A stretch of DNA of 64,000 nucleotides, taken from the NCBI GenBank assembly GCA_000818945.1, contig KN805422.1:62001-126000 (forward strand). The letters are read 5' to 3'. Numbering within the stretch: the stretch's first letter is position 1; the number at the start of each line of letters is the position of its first letter. This DNA is from Schizochytrium sp. CCTCC M209059 (lineage: Eukaryota > Sar > Bigyra > Thraustochytrida > Thraustochytriidae). Positions 21,150 through 29,962 of this stretch are shown here, piece after piece. Made by a program: the position numbers and the translations under genes. The notes under the pieces are model-generated. The model was not told where the DNA came from. It saw nothing but the letters and a program-made list of their open reading frames with translations, and did not search any database.

Positions 21150-24100
21150 GTAACACGGTACTTGTCGCTCGCAAGGATTTCGTCCAAGTCGGCTTCGGAC
21201 GGAAGAAGAAGCGAGACCCGGCCCGTTGAGAAATCGAGACGCGTGCGAAAGGTCCAAAGCTCATAGTTTTCGTCATCAAGGCACTTGCCCGTCGTGAGAA
21301 TGTAGCGCTTCTTGTGAATAGGGCAGGCCACCTTGGGCAGCCCGCCCGCGTCACCGACCAAGCCGCTCGATAAAACGAACGAGTTGCGGTGCGGGCACAT
21401 GTTCTGTGTGGCAAAGAGACGAAATTTAGGGCCAGTCTTGGCAGAGGTCGCGAGCTTAAAGAGGGCCAGCTCCGACTTGCCGTAGCGCAGCGTCACGCCA
21501 GAGTCCATGAGCACGTCGTCGACGTGCACCATATCCACCCAAGTCTCCCCACCAGGGAAACGCTGCGAAGACATCATTGGCGAGGACGACGGGTCCTTGG
21601 ATTCGATGCTCTCCTCCGTCTCCGGCTCAAGCGCAATGACAGGGTTGTTTGAGGGTTTGGGCACGTGCGGGAGTGCGTCCCAAGTCTTGGGCCAGTCCGC
21701 AGGCCGCTGCTGACCGCGCTGCTTGATAAACTCGATGCCGCGCTCCGACTTGGAGGGCTCGTTCGCGTACTGCGCGAACATCTTGCGGCGCTCCGGGTCG
21801 GTGACAATTTCCTTCCACTCACACTTGTACGTGTAAATGAGATGAGCCATCTGAGCCTCGAGCTCTTCGGCGATGCCGAGCTTGTCGTTCACCACAACCT
21901 CCTTGAGGTAGTCGATGCCGCCCTCGAGGCCCTCGAGCCAGCGAGCCGTACGCTGCAGCTTGTCGGCAGTGCGAATGTAGAACATGAGAAAGCGATCTAG
22001 GTAACGTCTGCACGTTTCCTCATCAATGCCGGATGCCAAGAGGGTGGCGTGGCGCGGCTTGCTACCACCATTGCCGCAAACGTACAGGTTGTAACCTTGC
22101 TCCGTCGCAATGAGACCAAAGTCCTTGCTCTGCGCCTCAGCGCACTCGCGGATGCAGCCCGAGACACCACCCTTGAGCTTGTGCGGAGAACGAATGCCAC
22201 GGTAGCGCTCCTCAAGCTCGATGGCAAAGCCTACGCTGTCGCGCATACCGAAGCGGCACCACGTCGAGCCGACGCAGGACTTGACCGTCCGCAAGGCCTT
22301 GCCGTAGGCATGGCCGCTCTCGAAACCGGCGTTGACCAGGTCCTCCCAAATTTGCGGAAGCTGGTGACGCTCAGCACCAAAGAGATCGATGCGCTGGCCT
22401 CCGGTAATCTTCGAGTACAGGCCATAGCGTTGAGCAATCTCGCCGAGGGCAATGATCTTGGCGGGCGTAATCTCACCGCCGGGAACACGAGGCACCACCG
22501 AGTACGAGCCGCCGCGCTGAATGTTGCCAAGGAAACGATCGTTGGTGTCTTGAAGTGGGGCGTTGTCCTTGCTGATCACCAATTCGTTCCACAACGAGGC
22601 TAAGATGCTTGCCACGGCCGGGCGGCAAATCTCGCATCCACGGTACACGCTGGCGGTGTCGGAGCCGTGGGACTCAAAGAGCTCGTTAAAGCTCTTGATC
22701 TTGTTGATCTGCACAATGTGGAAGAGCTCCTGGCGCGTGAAACGAAAGTGCTCGCAAAGGCTCTTGTCCACCGTCTTGCCGAGCTTGCCCATCTCGTCGA
22801 CGAGAAGCTCTTGTAGAAGCGGCTTGCAGCCTCCGCAGCTGATGCCGGCCTTGGTGCAGCCGCCAATGGCACCGACCGTTTCGCAGCCTTGGTCACGCAC
22901 CGCCGCACAAATCGCGCCCTTGCTCACGTCGTTGCACGAGCACACCTGGGCATCGTCGTCCATGTCCACAATAGTGACACCAGCTCCGCTCGAACCGCCG
23001 TTCGCACTCGGCGGAGGCAGCAGCGAGGTGGGTGACACCTTGAGAGGCTTGGAGCTCTTGGCGAGCATCGACAGGGTGCCGTAGTCCTCGGCATCGCCGA
23101 CCAAGATACCTCCGCGAAGATTCTTGCCGTCAGCCGTAAAGGTGAGCTTGCGGTAGATGCCCGCAAGAGGGTCCTGAAAGACCAGCGAAAGGGCATTGTC
23201 GTCGTTCTCCTTGTCCTCTTCGATCGAATAGTCGCCAAAGCTAGCGACATCCACACCCATGAGCTTGAGCTTTGTGCTCACATCACCGGTGGAGAACGTC
23301 TTGGGTTCCTCTTTGGCGCTCGGGTTGACGAGGTTGTATGCGAGCACGGCAGCCATCTCGTAGCATGGTCCGACGAGGCCGTAGCACATGCCGTTGTGGC
23401 TCCCCCCCTCCCCCCCAGCGAAAATATGCGGGTCCGAGGTAGCCATGTGGTCGTCGACCTGGATGCCTCCGCCCGTGGCATCAGCCATGCTCAGAGTTCC
23501 CGCAGTGCGGGCCAGCTCGTCGCGAGGGCGAATACCGGCCGAGAGAATGACCATGTCAACGTCAATGTCGAAGCTGCCCTCGGCGCCGGCCTTGCCCACG
23601 TAGAGCTTCTTGCAGAGGCCATCTTCGGCCTCGATGCGGGATGTCCGTGCGCGGGTGTGAACCTTGTAACCCATGCTTTCAATGGTGCGGATGAGCTGGC
23701 GGCCACCCTTGCCGTCGAGCTGGCGGCGCATCAGATGCGGCGAGCTGTCGAGCACGCGGACGTCCTCGACACCGAGGTGCTCCGAGCAAACGCGCATGGC
23801 CTCGAGGCCCAGCAAACCTCCGCCAATGACGGCGGCGGCCTTAATCTTGTGCTCTTTGGAGTACTTGACCATGGCATCGAGATCGTCGATTGTCCTGTAC
23901 ACAAAGACGCCCTTGGGATGCGCCTCGGGTCCGCAAGCGCAAGAAGAAACCCCGTCTCTGCCACCATAGAATTGGGCGAGCAGGTGGTCTTTGCAGACGC
24001 CCTCAATGGGCGGCGCAAAGGGCACGCTGCCGGTGGCCAGGACCAGCTTGTCGTATTCGAGCTCGTCACCCTCGCGCGTCTTGATCACGCGCTTGGCGCT

Positions 24101-24382
24101 GTCGATGGCCACCACGCGGTCGCCGCTGCGCAGCGTCACCTGGCTCTTGTTGTCATCATACCACTCACGCTGCTGGAGGTGCAGACGCATGGGATCCATG
24201 TGCTCAAAGTACGAGGTCAGCTTGACTCGGTCATAAGCCGGTTGCGACTCCTCTCCGAACACCACGATCTCCGGCCGCTGCTCCGCGTCTACGCCGGCGC
24301 TGTGCTCCACAAGCTTCTCCACGAGCCGCTGGCCGGTCATGCCATGGCCCACGACCACGATTTTCTCCCGCGCGGGGCCCAT
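21032..24382 (-). CDS. NAD(P)H nitrite reductase, siroheme type, with C-terminal Rieske domain (NirB-NirD fusion)
   Basis: 1116 aa. Reduces nitrite to ammonium with six electrons from NAD(P)H, in the cytosol by analogy with fungi. Domain order: FAD/NAD(P) pyridine-nucleotide reductase (VVVGHGMTGQRLVEKL; LVLATGSVPFAPP; AAVIGGGLLGLEAMRV; GIRPRDELA) over residues about 1-410; a BFD-like [2Fe-2S] site (CSCNDVSKG ... GCTKAGISCGGCKPLL); the ferredoxin-like/sulfite-nitrite reductase core with siroheme/[4Fe-4S] cysteines CVGSTWC and SGCIREC; then a Rieske [2Fe-2S] domain (CPHRNSF ... CPIHKKRYIL). This all-in-one form is the fungal/oomycete type, not the plastid ferredoxin type. It is divergent from nitrate reductase (2.2-kb shared spacer), and GCAAT repeats lie 140-240 bp upstream. 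The 3' end is tandemly duplicated. Confidence 0.96.
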   Translation of the reverse strand: MGPAREKIVVVGHGMTGQRLVEKLVEHSAGVDAEQRPEIVVFGEESQPAYDRVKLTSYFEHMDPMRLHLQQREWYDDNKSQVTLRSGDRVVAIDSAKRVIKTREGDELEYDKLVLATGSVPFAPPIEGVCKDHLLAQFYGGRDGVSSCACGPEAHPKGVFVYRTIDDLDAMVKYSKEHKIKAAAVIGGGLLGLEAMRVCSEHLGVEDVRVLDSSPHLMRRQLDGKGGRQLIRTIESMGYKVHTRARTSRIEAEDGLCKKLYVGKAGAEGSFDIDVDMVILSAGIRPRDELARTAGTLSMADATGGGIQVDDHMATSDPHIFAGGEGGSHNGMCYGLVGPCYEMAAVLAYNLVNPSAKEEPKTFSTGDVSTKLKLMGVDVASFGDYSIEEDKENDDNALSLVFQDPLAGIYRKLTFTADGKNLRGGILVGDAEDYGTLSMLAKSSKPLKVSPTSLLPPPSANGGSSGAGVTIVDMDDDAQVCSCNDVSKGAICAAVRDQGCETVGAIGGCTKAGISCGGCKPLLQELLVDEMGKLGKTVDKSLCEHFRFTRQELFHIVQINKIKSFNELFESHGSDTASVYRGCEICRPAVASILASLWNELVISKDNAPLQDTNDRFLGNIQRGGSYSVVPRVPGGEITPAKIIALGEIAQRYGLYSKITGGQRIDLFGAERHQLPQIWEDLVNAGFESGHAYGKALRTVKSCVGSTWCRFGMRDSVGFAIELEERYRGIRSPHKLKGGVSGCIRECAEAQSKDFGLIATEQGYNLYVCGNGGSKPRHATLLASGIDEETCRRYLDRFLMFYIRTADKLQRTARWLEGLEGGIDYLKEVVVNDKLGIAEELEAQMAHLIYTYKCEWKEIVTDPERRKMFAQYANEPSKSERGIEFIKQRGQQRPADWPKTWDALPHVPKPSNNPVIALEPETEESIESKDPSSSPMMSSQRFPGGETWVDMVHVDDVLMDSGVTLRYGKSELALFKLATSAKTGPKFRLFATQNMCPHRNSFVLSSGLVGDAGGLPKVACPIHKKRYILTTGKCLDDENYELWTFRTRLDFSTGRVSLLLPSEADLDEILASDKYRVTSGMKDYNPAEHTIEVETSLADGGEAKSTACCGDTKLDW

Positions 24383-24519
24383 CGTTCTTCCTCCTTCCCG
24401 TATCCTCTTTCTGCGCCTCTTGCCTGTGCGCTCAGGCGCGTCTCGTTTGTGCTTTGCCCGTCGCTCCGCCTTCTTCTACGTCGTCCTTTCCTTGCTATGG
24501 TGGGTGCGATGCAGCGTAC

Positions 24520-24624
24520 AACGCAATGCAATGCAACTTGAATGCAACTTGAATGCAATGCAGCGCCGTGCAATGCAGTACTGCGCGATGCAATGCGATG
24601 TTGTGCAATGTGGTGCAACACGAC
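24520..24624. repeat. TGCAAT-rich block upstream of nitrite reductase
   Basis: Repeated TGCAAT/TGCAAC words, including two tandem AATGCAACTTG units, then TGCAATGCAG, GTGCAATGCAG, ATGCAATGCG and GTGCAATG. It lies 138-242 bp upstream of the nitrite reductase ATG. Related repeats lie upstream of SUMT. A regulatory role is inference. Confidence 0.75.
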
Positions 24625-24766
24625 CCGGCTCGCCTCAAAGACACCGCCAGACCCGCCACAAGAACCGCGAATGGCCGCGCCGGCGTGGACTTCAACTCAA
24701 ATCCGGCGGGAGCTTGACCGCGAAAGGCGAGTGGGCGCCATGCGAGCTCGTCGTCGCACAACTCTC

Positions 24767-24808
24767 GTCTTGTCTTGTCTTGTCTTGTCTTGTCTTGTCT
24801 TGTCTTGC
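24767..24808 (+). repeat. (TCTTG)n pentanucleotide array
   Basis: About eight TCTTG units in the nitrite/nitrate reductase spacer. Confidence 0.9.
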
Positions 24809-25845
24809 TCGCTGTTGCTGCGACCTCGCGCGCAGACGAGAAGAAGAAAAAAGAGGAAGAAGGAGAATGAGGAAGTAATGCAAGAAAAAGAAATGAGAAA
24901 AGAAATAAGACCTTTGCTGGCGGCGGCGCATCTACCTCATGCCCGCACGCGCCTCCGGTCGGCCGGCAGCGATCCGCGCAGGAGCCGCCCGGGAGAAGCC
25001 GGACAAACCCGTGCGCGTTCGCGGGCCCGGCCGCGGCCGCAGGCGCTCGCTCAGAAATCTATCTTCAGCGAGCCAGCCGACCGACCAACCAACCAACAGA
25101 CCGCCAGCAAGTTTCTGTTGGGGAGAACGAGGGGCTGGCGCGCAAGTAATAATAATTCGTAATACAAACGAGCAACCCACGCTCCCCGAACCCCTTTAGT
25201 CTCGGTATTTCGCTGTGGTCCACACTCGTTCCCGCAGATGCTCGCCACTGGCGCTGCGGGGAACGTTGGAGGGCAAGTAAGTGGTTGCCGAGGCTGCTGT
25301 TACTTCTTAGCAATCGATGGCAAACTCTGGCTCAAGCGACGCGATCGCGATCGTGATTGCCGTCGCCCTTGCCGGCTGCGAGCGAGAGGCTCCCGCGCGA
25401 GCGCAAGTTGAGAAGGAAGCATGATCGCGTCCGCCTCCGCTGCCGGCCATGGGGCACGCGTCAGCGAGAAAAAAAAACACCCGGCCAGCTGCGGCTTGTG
25501 CAGGTGCTACCGCTGTCGAGCGAATTTAAGCCACCAGCCACGCGCTCGCCGCTTCTGCCTCCGCTCCGATCGAGGGCTAGGCAGCGACCACTGCCACGGT
25601 CATTTATCGATCATTGCGTGAAGGAAGGTAACCAGCCAGCCAAGCCATGCAAACTCGTCATCGTCGGCGATCCATCAGAGCAGCCGATCGAAGCGAGGCC
25701 AGTGGAGACCCACACCAGGGCGCATTTAGAAAACTTCCGTTTCCAATCCGATTCGCGACGCCCCGCTGCGTCGACATGTGAGCGAGCAGTGAGTGCTGCG
25801 AGCGGGAGACGCCCAGCTGCGGAGGCGCGAGCTTTTCCTCTTCGC

Positions 25846-25871
25846 NNNNNNNNNNNNNNNNNNNNNNNNNN
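25846..25871. other. Assembly gap (26 N)
   Basis: Undetermined bases followed by a G-run; probably a sequencing dropout in GC-rich promoter sequence. Confidence 1.
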
Positions 25872-26624
25872 GGGGTGGGGGGGGGGGGCTCTAAAAATCG
25901 AATTACATTCTCTGCACAAGAAATCAGCGTGCGAGCGGCCGAGCTTTGCAAGAACAAAGCAAGCACCGCCACCTCTTTCCTCCGGCGGGCCCGGCTGGTC
26001 GGCCGGCTCTTGACGCTCATTTTCGCAGCGAGACCTGCACTGCGCGCGCTGCAGTTGCATGCATTTCTTGTGGCCTCGGCGATCGATCGATCGATCAATC
26101 CGCCAGGGCGCCAGGGACGCTCCAGTCAGTCAAAGGCTCTTTCAGCGCGAGCAATTCTTTTGTGTGTAAAAAAACGAGAGCCCTTCGTCTGCCCCTTGTT
26201 CGCCACTCCTCAGACAAGCCGACCCATCACCAGCCTCCTCCCGCGCGGCCCGAGTCTGCGACAAACAACAGACAGCCACACGGAGCCTGGCTTCTCGCGG
26301 GTGCAGACGCCCGCTTGTGGGTGGCCTGGTCTCGGAGTCCGCGAACACGCGACTGCGACTGCGACTGCAACGCGTAGCAGCTTGACTCTTCGGCAAAGTC
26401 AGAGTCTGCTGCGTATTGACAGCCTCCTTCATACATACATACATACTATACATACAAATACTCGCATAGTTCCGTGCGATCCGACCGACTACGGAGTCTC
26501 AAGCCACCGTGACCTCGCGCAGCAAGCAGCGAGCGCTTTTCGAAGGTCACCAAAGCAAAAGCGAGACAAGTCCTGCTACTGCTGCCGTCGCCGCTTGTGA
26601 AAGAGGAAGGAGGAGGAGAAGACG

Positions 26625-29264
26625 ATGAAGACGCGCAAGCTCAAATACGAGGTGGACGAGTCCCTGTACGCAGAGGACGTGGTCCCCGACCCGCGCGACG
26701 CCAAGACCCCTGATGCCTGGGTTCCCCGCCACCCGGAGATGGTGAGACTGACGGGGATCCACCCCTTCAACGCCGAGGCGCCCGCGCAAAAACTCATGGA
26801 GGCCGGCTTCATCACCCCGACGAGCATTCACTACACGCGTAACCATGGCCCAGTGCCCAAGCTCGACTGGGAATCGCACAAGCTGGAGATCGTCGCAGAT
26901 GACGAAGACGTGACGCGCGGCTTCACGAATGTGAGCCTGTCCATGGACGAGCTCATTGCGCTCCCCTCCGTCTCCGTGACGGCCACTCTGACGTGCGCCG
27001 GAAATCGTCGCAAGGAGGAGAACCTGACCGGCAAGACGGTGGGTTTTAGCTGGAATACCGGCGCTCTTTCAACTGCACAGTGGCGCGGCGTGCGCATGCG
27101 CGACGTTCTGCTCAAACTCTGCAACCTCCCTTGGCGCTCCGATGAGGACGAAGACGAGGATGACGAGTATCCCCTCGAAGAGCGCTACCTTTGGATGGTC
27201 GGTGCTGATGATCTTCCCAAGGGCAACTACGGAACGTGCATTCCGCTCGGCCTCGCCATGAACCTAGCGAGTGACGTTATTCTCGCGTTTGAGGTGAACG
27301 GCAAGCCTTTGCCCCCCGATCGCGGCTACCCCGTGCGCGTGGTTGTCCCCGGCTGGATTGGCGGTCGCATGGTCAAGTGGCTCAAACGCCTCGAAGTCCG
27401 AAAGGGTGAGAGCGACAGCTATTACCACTACTTTGACAACCGGATTCTTCCACCTGGCATTACCAAGGAGCTCGCTGACAAGGAAGGCTGGTGGATGCGC
27501 AAGGAGTACCTCTTTAACGAGCTTAACATCAACAGCGCCATCGTCACTCCATTTCACGAGGACACCATGGTGTTGCCCAAAGCTCAATCCGAGAACAAAC
27601 CTGCGCTCACGCTCAAGGGCTATGCGTACACGGGCTCTGGCAAGCGGGTTACGCGTGTGGAGGTCAGCTTTGACTATGGCCACACGTGGAAGCTCGCAGA
27701 GCTCCACGTGCAAGAGCGCCCCTCGCGCTACGGCATGTACTGGTGCTGGGTTCATTGGTCGTACGAGGCCACGGCCGAAGAGCTGGCAACGCCACATCGC
27801 ATGATGCATTGCCGTGCTTGGGACCAATCGAGCAACACTCAGCCCAACAGACTTACGTGGAATGTCATGGGCATGGGCAACAACTGCATCTTTGGCGTGC
27901 GCATCGACCACCGCGTCCGCGATGATGGCAGCACGGAGTTGTGCTTCGTGCATCCTACGCAGGAGGCCGGCATGTCCACGATTGGATGGATGACCGCCAA
28001 CCACCGACCGCCCGCCGCAGTACCACCTGTTCGGATTCCTGATGCCCCCGGCAGCGACGACACCGAGGGCAGCAGCGTAAGCATGGGCGACGACGACGAG
28101 GACTCGGCACAGATGGACGAGGAAGACCTGGCTCTCCTCAAGTCGCTCCCTGAATTCACTCTGGACGAGGTCGCCCGCCACGACACCGAGGAGAGCGCCT
28201 GGATCGTTGTGCGCGACAAAGTCTATGACTGCACGCCCTTCATGGAGGACCATCCCGGCGGTCCTGCCAGTATCTTGATGGCTGCTGGCGCGGATGCTAC
28301 GGAAGACGTCGAGGCCATCCACTCGCCCAAGGCCATTGGCATGCTCCGTGACTACCTCATTGGCCGCCTCGCCTCGGCGCCGCTTGGCAAGCAGCTCGAG
28401 CAGGTCAGCAGTGAGCCCGCGGCGACGCCGCAGCAGATGCAGAACCAGCCTTGGCTTCAGCCGAAGGCCTGGGTCGACTTTGAGATCGTCAGCAAGGAGG
28501 ACATCACGAGCAACACGATCCTCTTGCGCTTTGCTCCCCGGTACCGTGATGAGAAGCGCGAGCGCCCGCTTGGTCTTCCTGTGGGAATGCATGTCATGAT
28601 CAAATCGAAAATGCCAGACGGCAGTCCCGTCATTCGCCCGTACACGCCAATTGTGCTTGCGGCGCGTAGCGAGGAACGCGATGAGTTCACGATGCTCGTC
28701 AAGGTCTACCGTGCCAACGAACACCCTAGATTCCCGGAGGGCGGCAAGATGTCCCAGGTCCTTGATTCGCTTTCAGAGGGAAGCTTCGTCCAGGTCAAGG
28801 GACCGTGTGGTCACATCCAGTACCTGCGTGCGGGTCAATTGCGCGTCGGTTCCAAGGAAATTGAGATCGACAACCTTGGTTTCATGTGCGGGGGTACGGG
28901 CATCACGCCCGCCTTCCGTGTAATTGAATCCGGCCTTGCGAATCCTGACGACAAGACTGTATTTTGGCTCATTTATGCCAATAACAGCACGGCCGACATT
29001 GCACTTCGTGCTGAGCTTGACGAGATGGCAGCAGCGCACCCCGATCGTCTTCATGTTTTTTACACGGTTTCCAATCCGCCCGAAGACGAGGTGTGGAAGG
29101 GGGGCATCGGCTTCATCAATGAGGACATGGTGCGCGCCAACATGCCACCGGCAGGTGCGCGCAACTTTGTTGGTCTTTGCGGTCCTCCGCCGATGATCAA
29201 GTTTGCTTGCATTCCGAGCCTGGAAAAGATCGGCTACGGGACGGACCGCTTCGATTGTTTCTGA
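26625..29264 (+). CDS. Assimilatory NAD(P)H nitrate reductase (Mo-cytochrome b5-FAD)
   Basis: 879 aa, the usual length for eukaryotic nitrate reductase. Reduces nitrate to nitrite in the cytosol. Domain order: sulfite-oxidase-type molybdopterin domain with the Mo-ligand Cys124 in TLTCAGNRRKE and GVRMRDVL; Mo dimerisation domain (RVEVSFDYGHTWKLAEL; WVHWSYEATAEEL; NRLTWNVMGMGNNCIF); an acidic hinge (DDDEDSAQMDEEDL); cytochrome b5 domain (FTLDEVARHDTEESAWIVV with the heme His in HPGG and the second His in EAIHSPKA); FAD domain (RPYTPIV); NAD(P)H domain (GGTGITPAFRVI; CGPPPMIK). No targeting peptide. It lies divergent from nitrite reductase and in the same cluster as the transporter and SUMT. The segment from CGPPPMIK to the stop is repeated downstream. 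Confidence 0.97.
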   Translation: MKTRKLKYEVDESLYAEDVVPDPRDAKTPDAWVPRHPEMVRLTGIHPFNAEAPAQKLMEAGFITPTSIHYTRNHGPVPKLDWESHKLEIVADDEDVTRGFTNVSLSMDELIALPSVSVTATLTCAGNRRKEENLTGKTVGFSWNTGALSTAQWRGVRMRDVLLKLCNLPWRSDEDEDEDDEYPLEERYLWMVGADDLPKGNYGTCIPLGLAMNLASDVILAFEVNGKPLPPDRGYPVRVVVPGWIGGRMVKWLKRLEVRKGESDSYYHYFDNRILPPGITKELADKEGWWMRKEYLFNELNINSAIVTPFHEDTMVLPKAQSENKPALTLKGYAYTGSGKRVTRVEVSFDYGHTWKLAELHVQERPSRYGMYWCWVHWSYEATAEELATPHRMMHCRAWDQSSNTQPNRLTWNVMGMGNNCIFGVRIDHRVRDDGSTELCFVHPTQEAGMSTIGWMTANHRPPAAVPPVRIPDAPGSDDTEGSSVSMGDDDEDSAQMDEEDLALLKSLPEFTLDEVARHDTEESAWIVVRDKVYDCTPFMEDHPGGPASILMAAGADATEDVEAIHSPKAIGMLRDYLIGRLASAPLGKQLEQVSSEPAATPQQMQNQPWLQPKAWVDFEIVSKEDITSNTILLRFAPRYRDEKRERPLGLPVGMHVMIKSKMPDGSPVIRPYTPIVLAARSEERDEFTMLVKVYRANEHPRFPEGGKMSQVLDSLSEGSFVQVKGPCGHIQYLRAGQLRVGSKEIEIDNLGFMCGGTGITPAFRVIESGLANPDDKTVFWLIYANNSTADIALRAELDEMAAAHPDRLHVFYTVSNPPEDEVWKGGIGFINEDMVRANMPPAGARNFVGLCGPPPMIKFACIPSLEKIGYGTDRFDCF

Positions 29265-29394
29265 TTTTTCCGGTTTCCTTTGTGGGTCTTTGCGGTCCTC
29301 CGCCGATGATCAAGTGTGCTTGCATTCCGAGCCTGGAAAAGATCGGCCACGGGACGGAACGCTCCGATTGTTTCTGATTTTCCCGGTTTCTTAA
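29172..29394 (+). repeat. 113-bp tandem duplication of the nitrate reductase 3' end
   Basis: Copy 1 (29172-29284) spans the last about 30 codons, the stop and some 3' flank. Copy 2 (29285-29394) repeats them, including CGPPPMIK, SLEKIG, a DCF C-terminus and a stop, with several substitutions (for example TTT to TGT after ATCAAG). The period of 113 is not a multiple of three, so copy 2 is in another frame and lies after the stop. Confidence 0.95.
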
Positions 29395-29962
29395 TGAGAG
29401 CCTCGTCCGCGCGGTCCGCGGCCATCACAAAATATATGGGGGCGATATACATCGCCATGCAATACACGCACACAAGATTGATTGCAAATCAAACAAAGTA
29501 TTTTTTGTCATGTTTTATCTCATATCTGCTTGCTCGAGTCTCGAAAGGAGAGCAAAAGGAGGAGGAGGAGGAGGAGGAGGAGGAGGCCGTTGCAAAAACA
29601 CCTATTTCAGCAACAAGAGAAGCGGCGACAGTAGCGACACAGACATAGTAGTAAAACAGCTCGCGCCCATCTTGAGGTTCTAAAGGGGAAACGGCAATGC
29701 CCTGCTTTGCCGTGGTCTCTGCTGGGTTCCTGCTCGGTATCATATCCCCCAGCAGATGATTTTGGAGTGTGGCCACTTGTGCCTTCACAGCAGAGGGGCA
29801 TGGATACGGCAAGAAAGATACTGCATTTTGTGATCTTGAAATTCTCCGTTCAGCCTGCGCACCATACCCTGTGGGGCTAAAGACCGCCACGTCGGGACCT
29901 AAACTGATGAGATCCCAAGCAGGTGTGGAGGCGAGATCTGGAGAACAGAGCTTTCGGTCCTC
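29265..29962. other. Spacer after nitrate reductase
   Basis: Contains copy 2 of the nitrate reductase tail, an AGG run at about 29555-29585 and the 3' flank of the membrane-protein gene. A minus-strand frame at 29489-29890 (from a GTG, 133 codons, with one hydrophobic stretch FYYYVCVATVAASLVAEIG) looks mildly protein-like, but has no ATG start or recognisable domain; I leave it uncalled. Confidence 0.5.

Larger units (their letters stand above)
24383..26624. other. Divergent promoter region of nitrite and nitrate reductase genes
   Basis: 2.2-kb spacer that must contain both start regions. It holds a GCAAT-rich block (24520-24624), a TCTTG pentamer array (24767-24808), a small assembly gap (25846-25871), and tri-/tetramer runs (CGAT at about 26080-26100, ATAC at about 26433-26455). 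Frames within it are Arg/Ser-rich and domain-free. No gene seen. Confidence 0.6.

Noticed and set aside
23396..24541. 381-codon plus-strand frame opposite the nitrite reductase N-terminus
   Set aside because: Shadow frame; no recognisable motif.
27264..28724. 486-codon minus-strand frame inside nitrate reductase
   Set aside because: Shadow of the nitrate reductase coding sequence.
29177..29394. Short frames after the nitrate reductase stop ending in a DCF C-terminus
   Set aside because: They are reads through the duplicated tail in other frames; no start or regulatory support.
29489..29890. 133-codon minus-strand frame after nitrate reductase with one hydrophobic stretch
   Set aside because: Starts only at GTG, ends in a microsatellite-encoded poly-Ser run, no recognisable similarity; kept out of the gene list though mildly protein-like.
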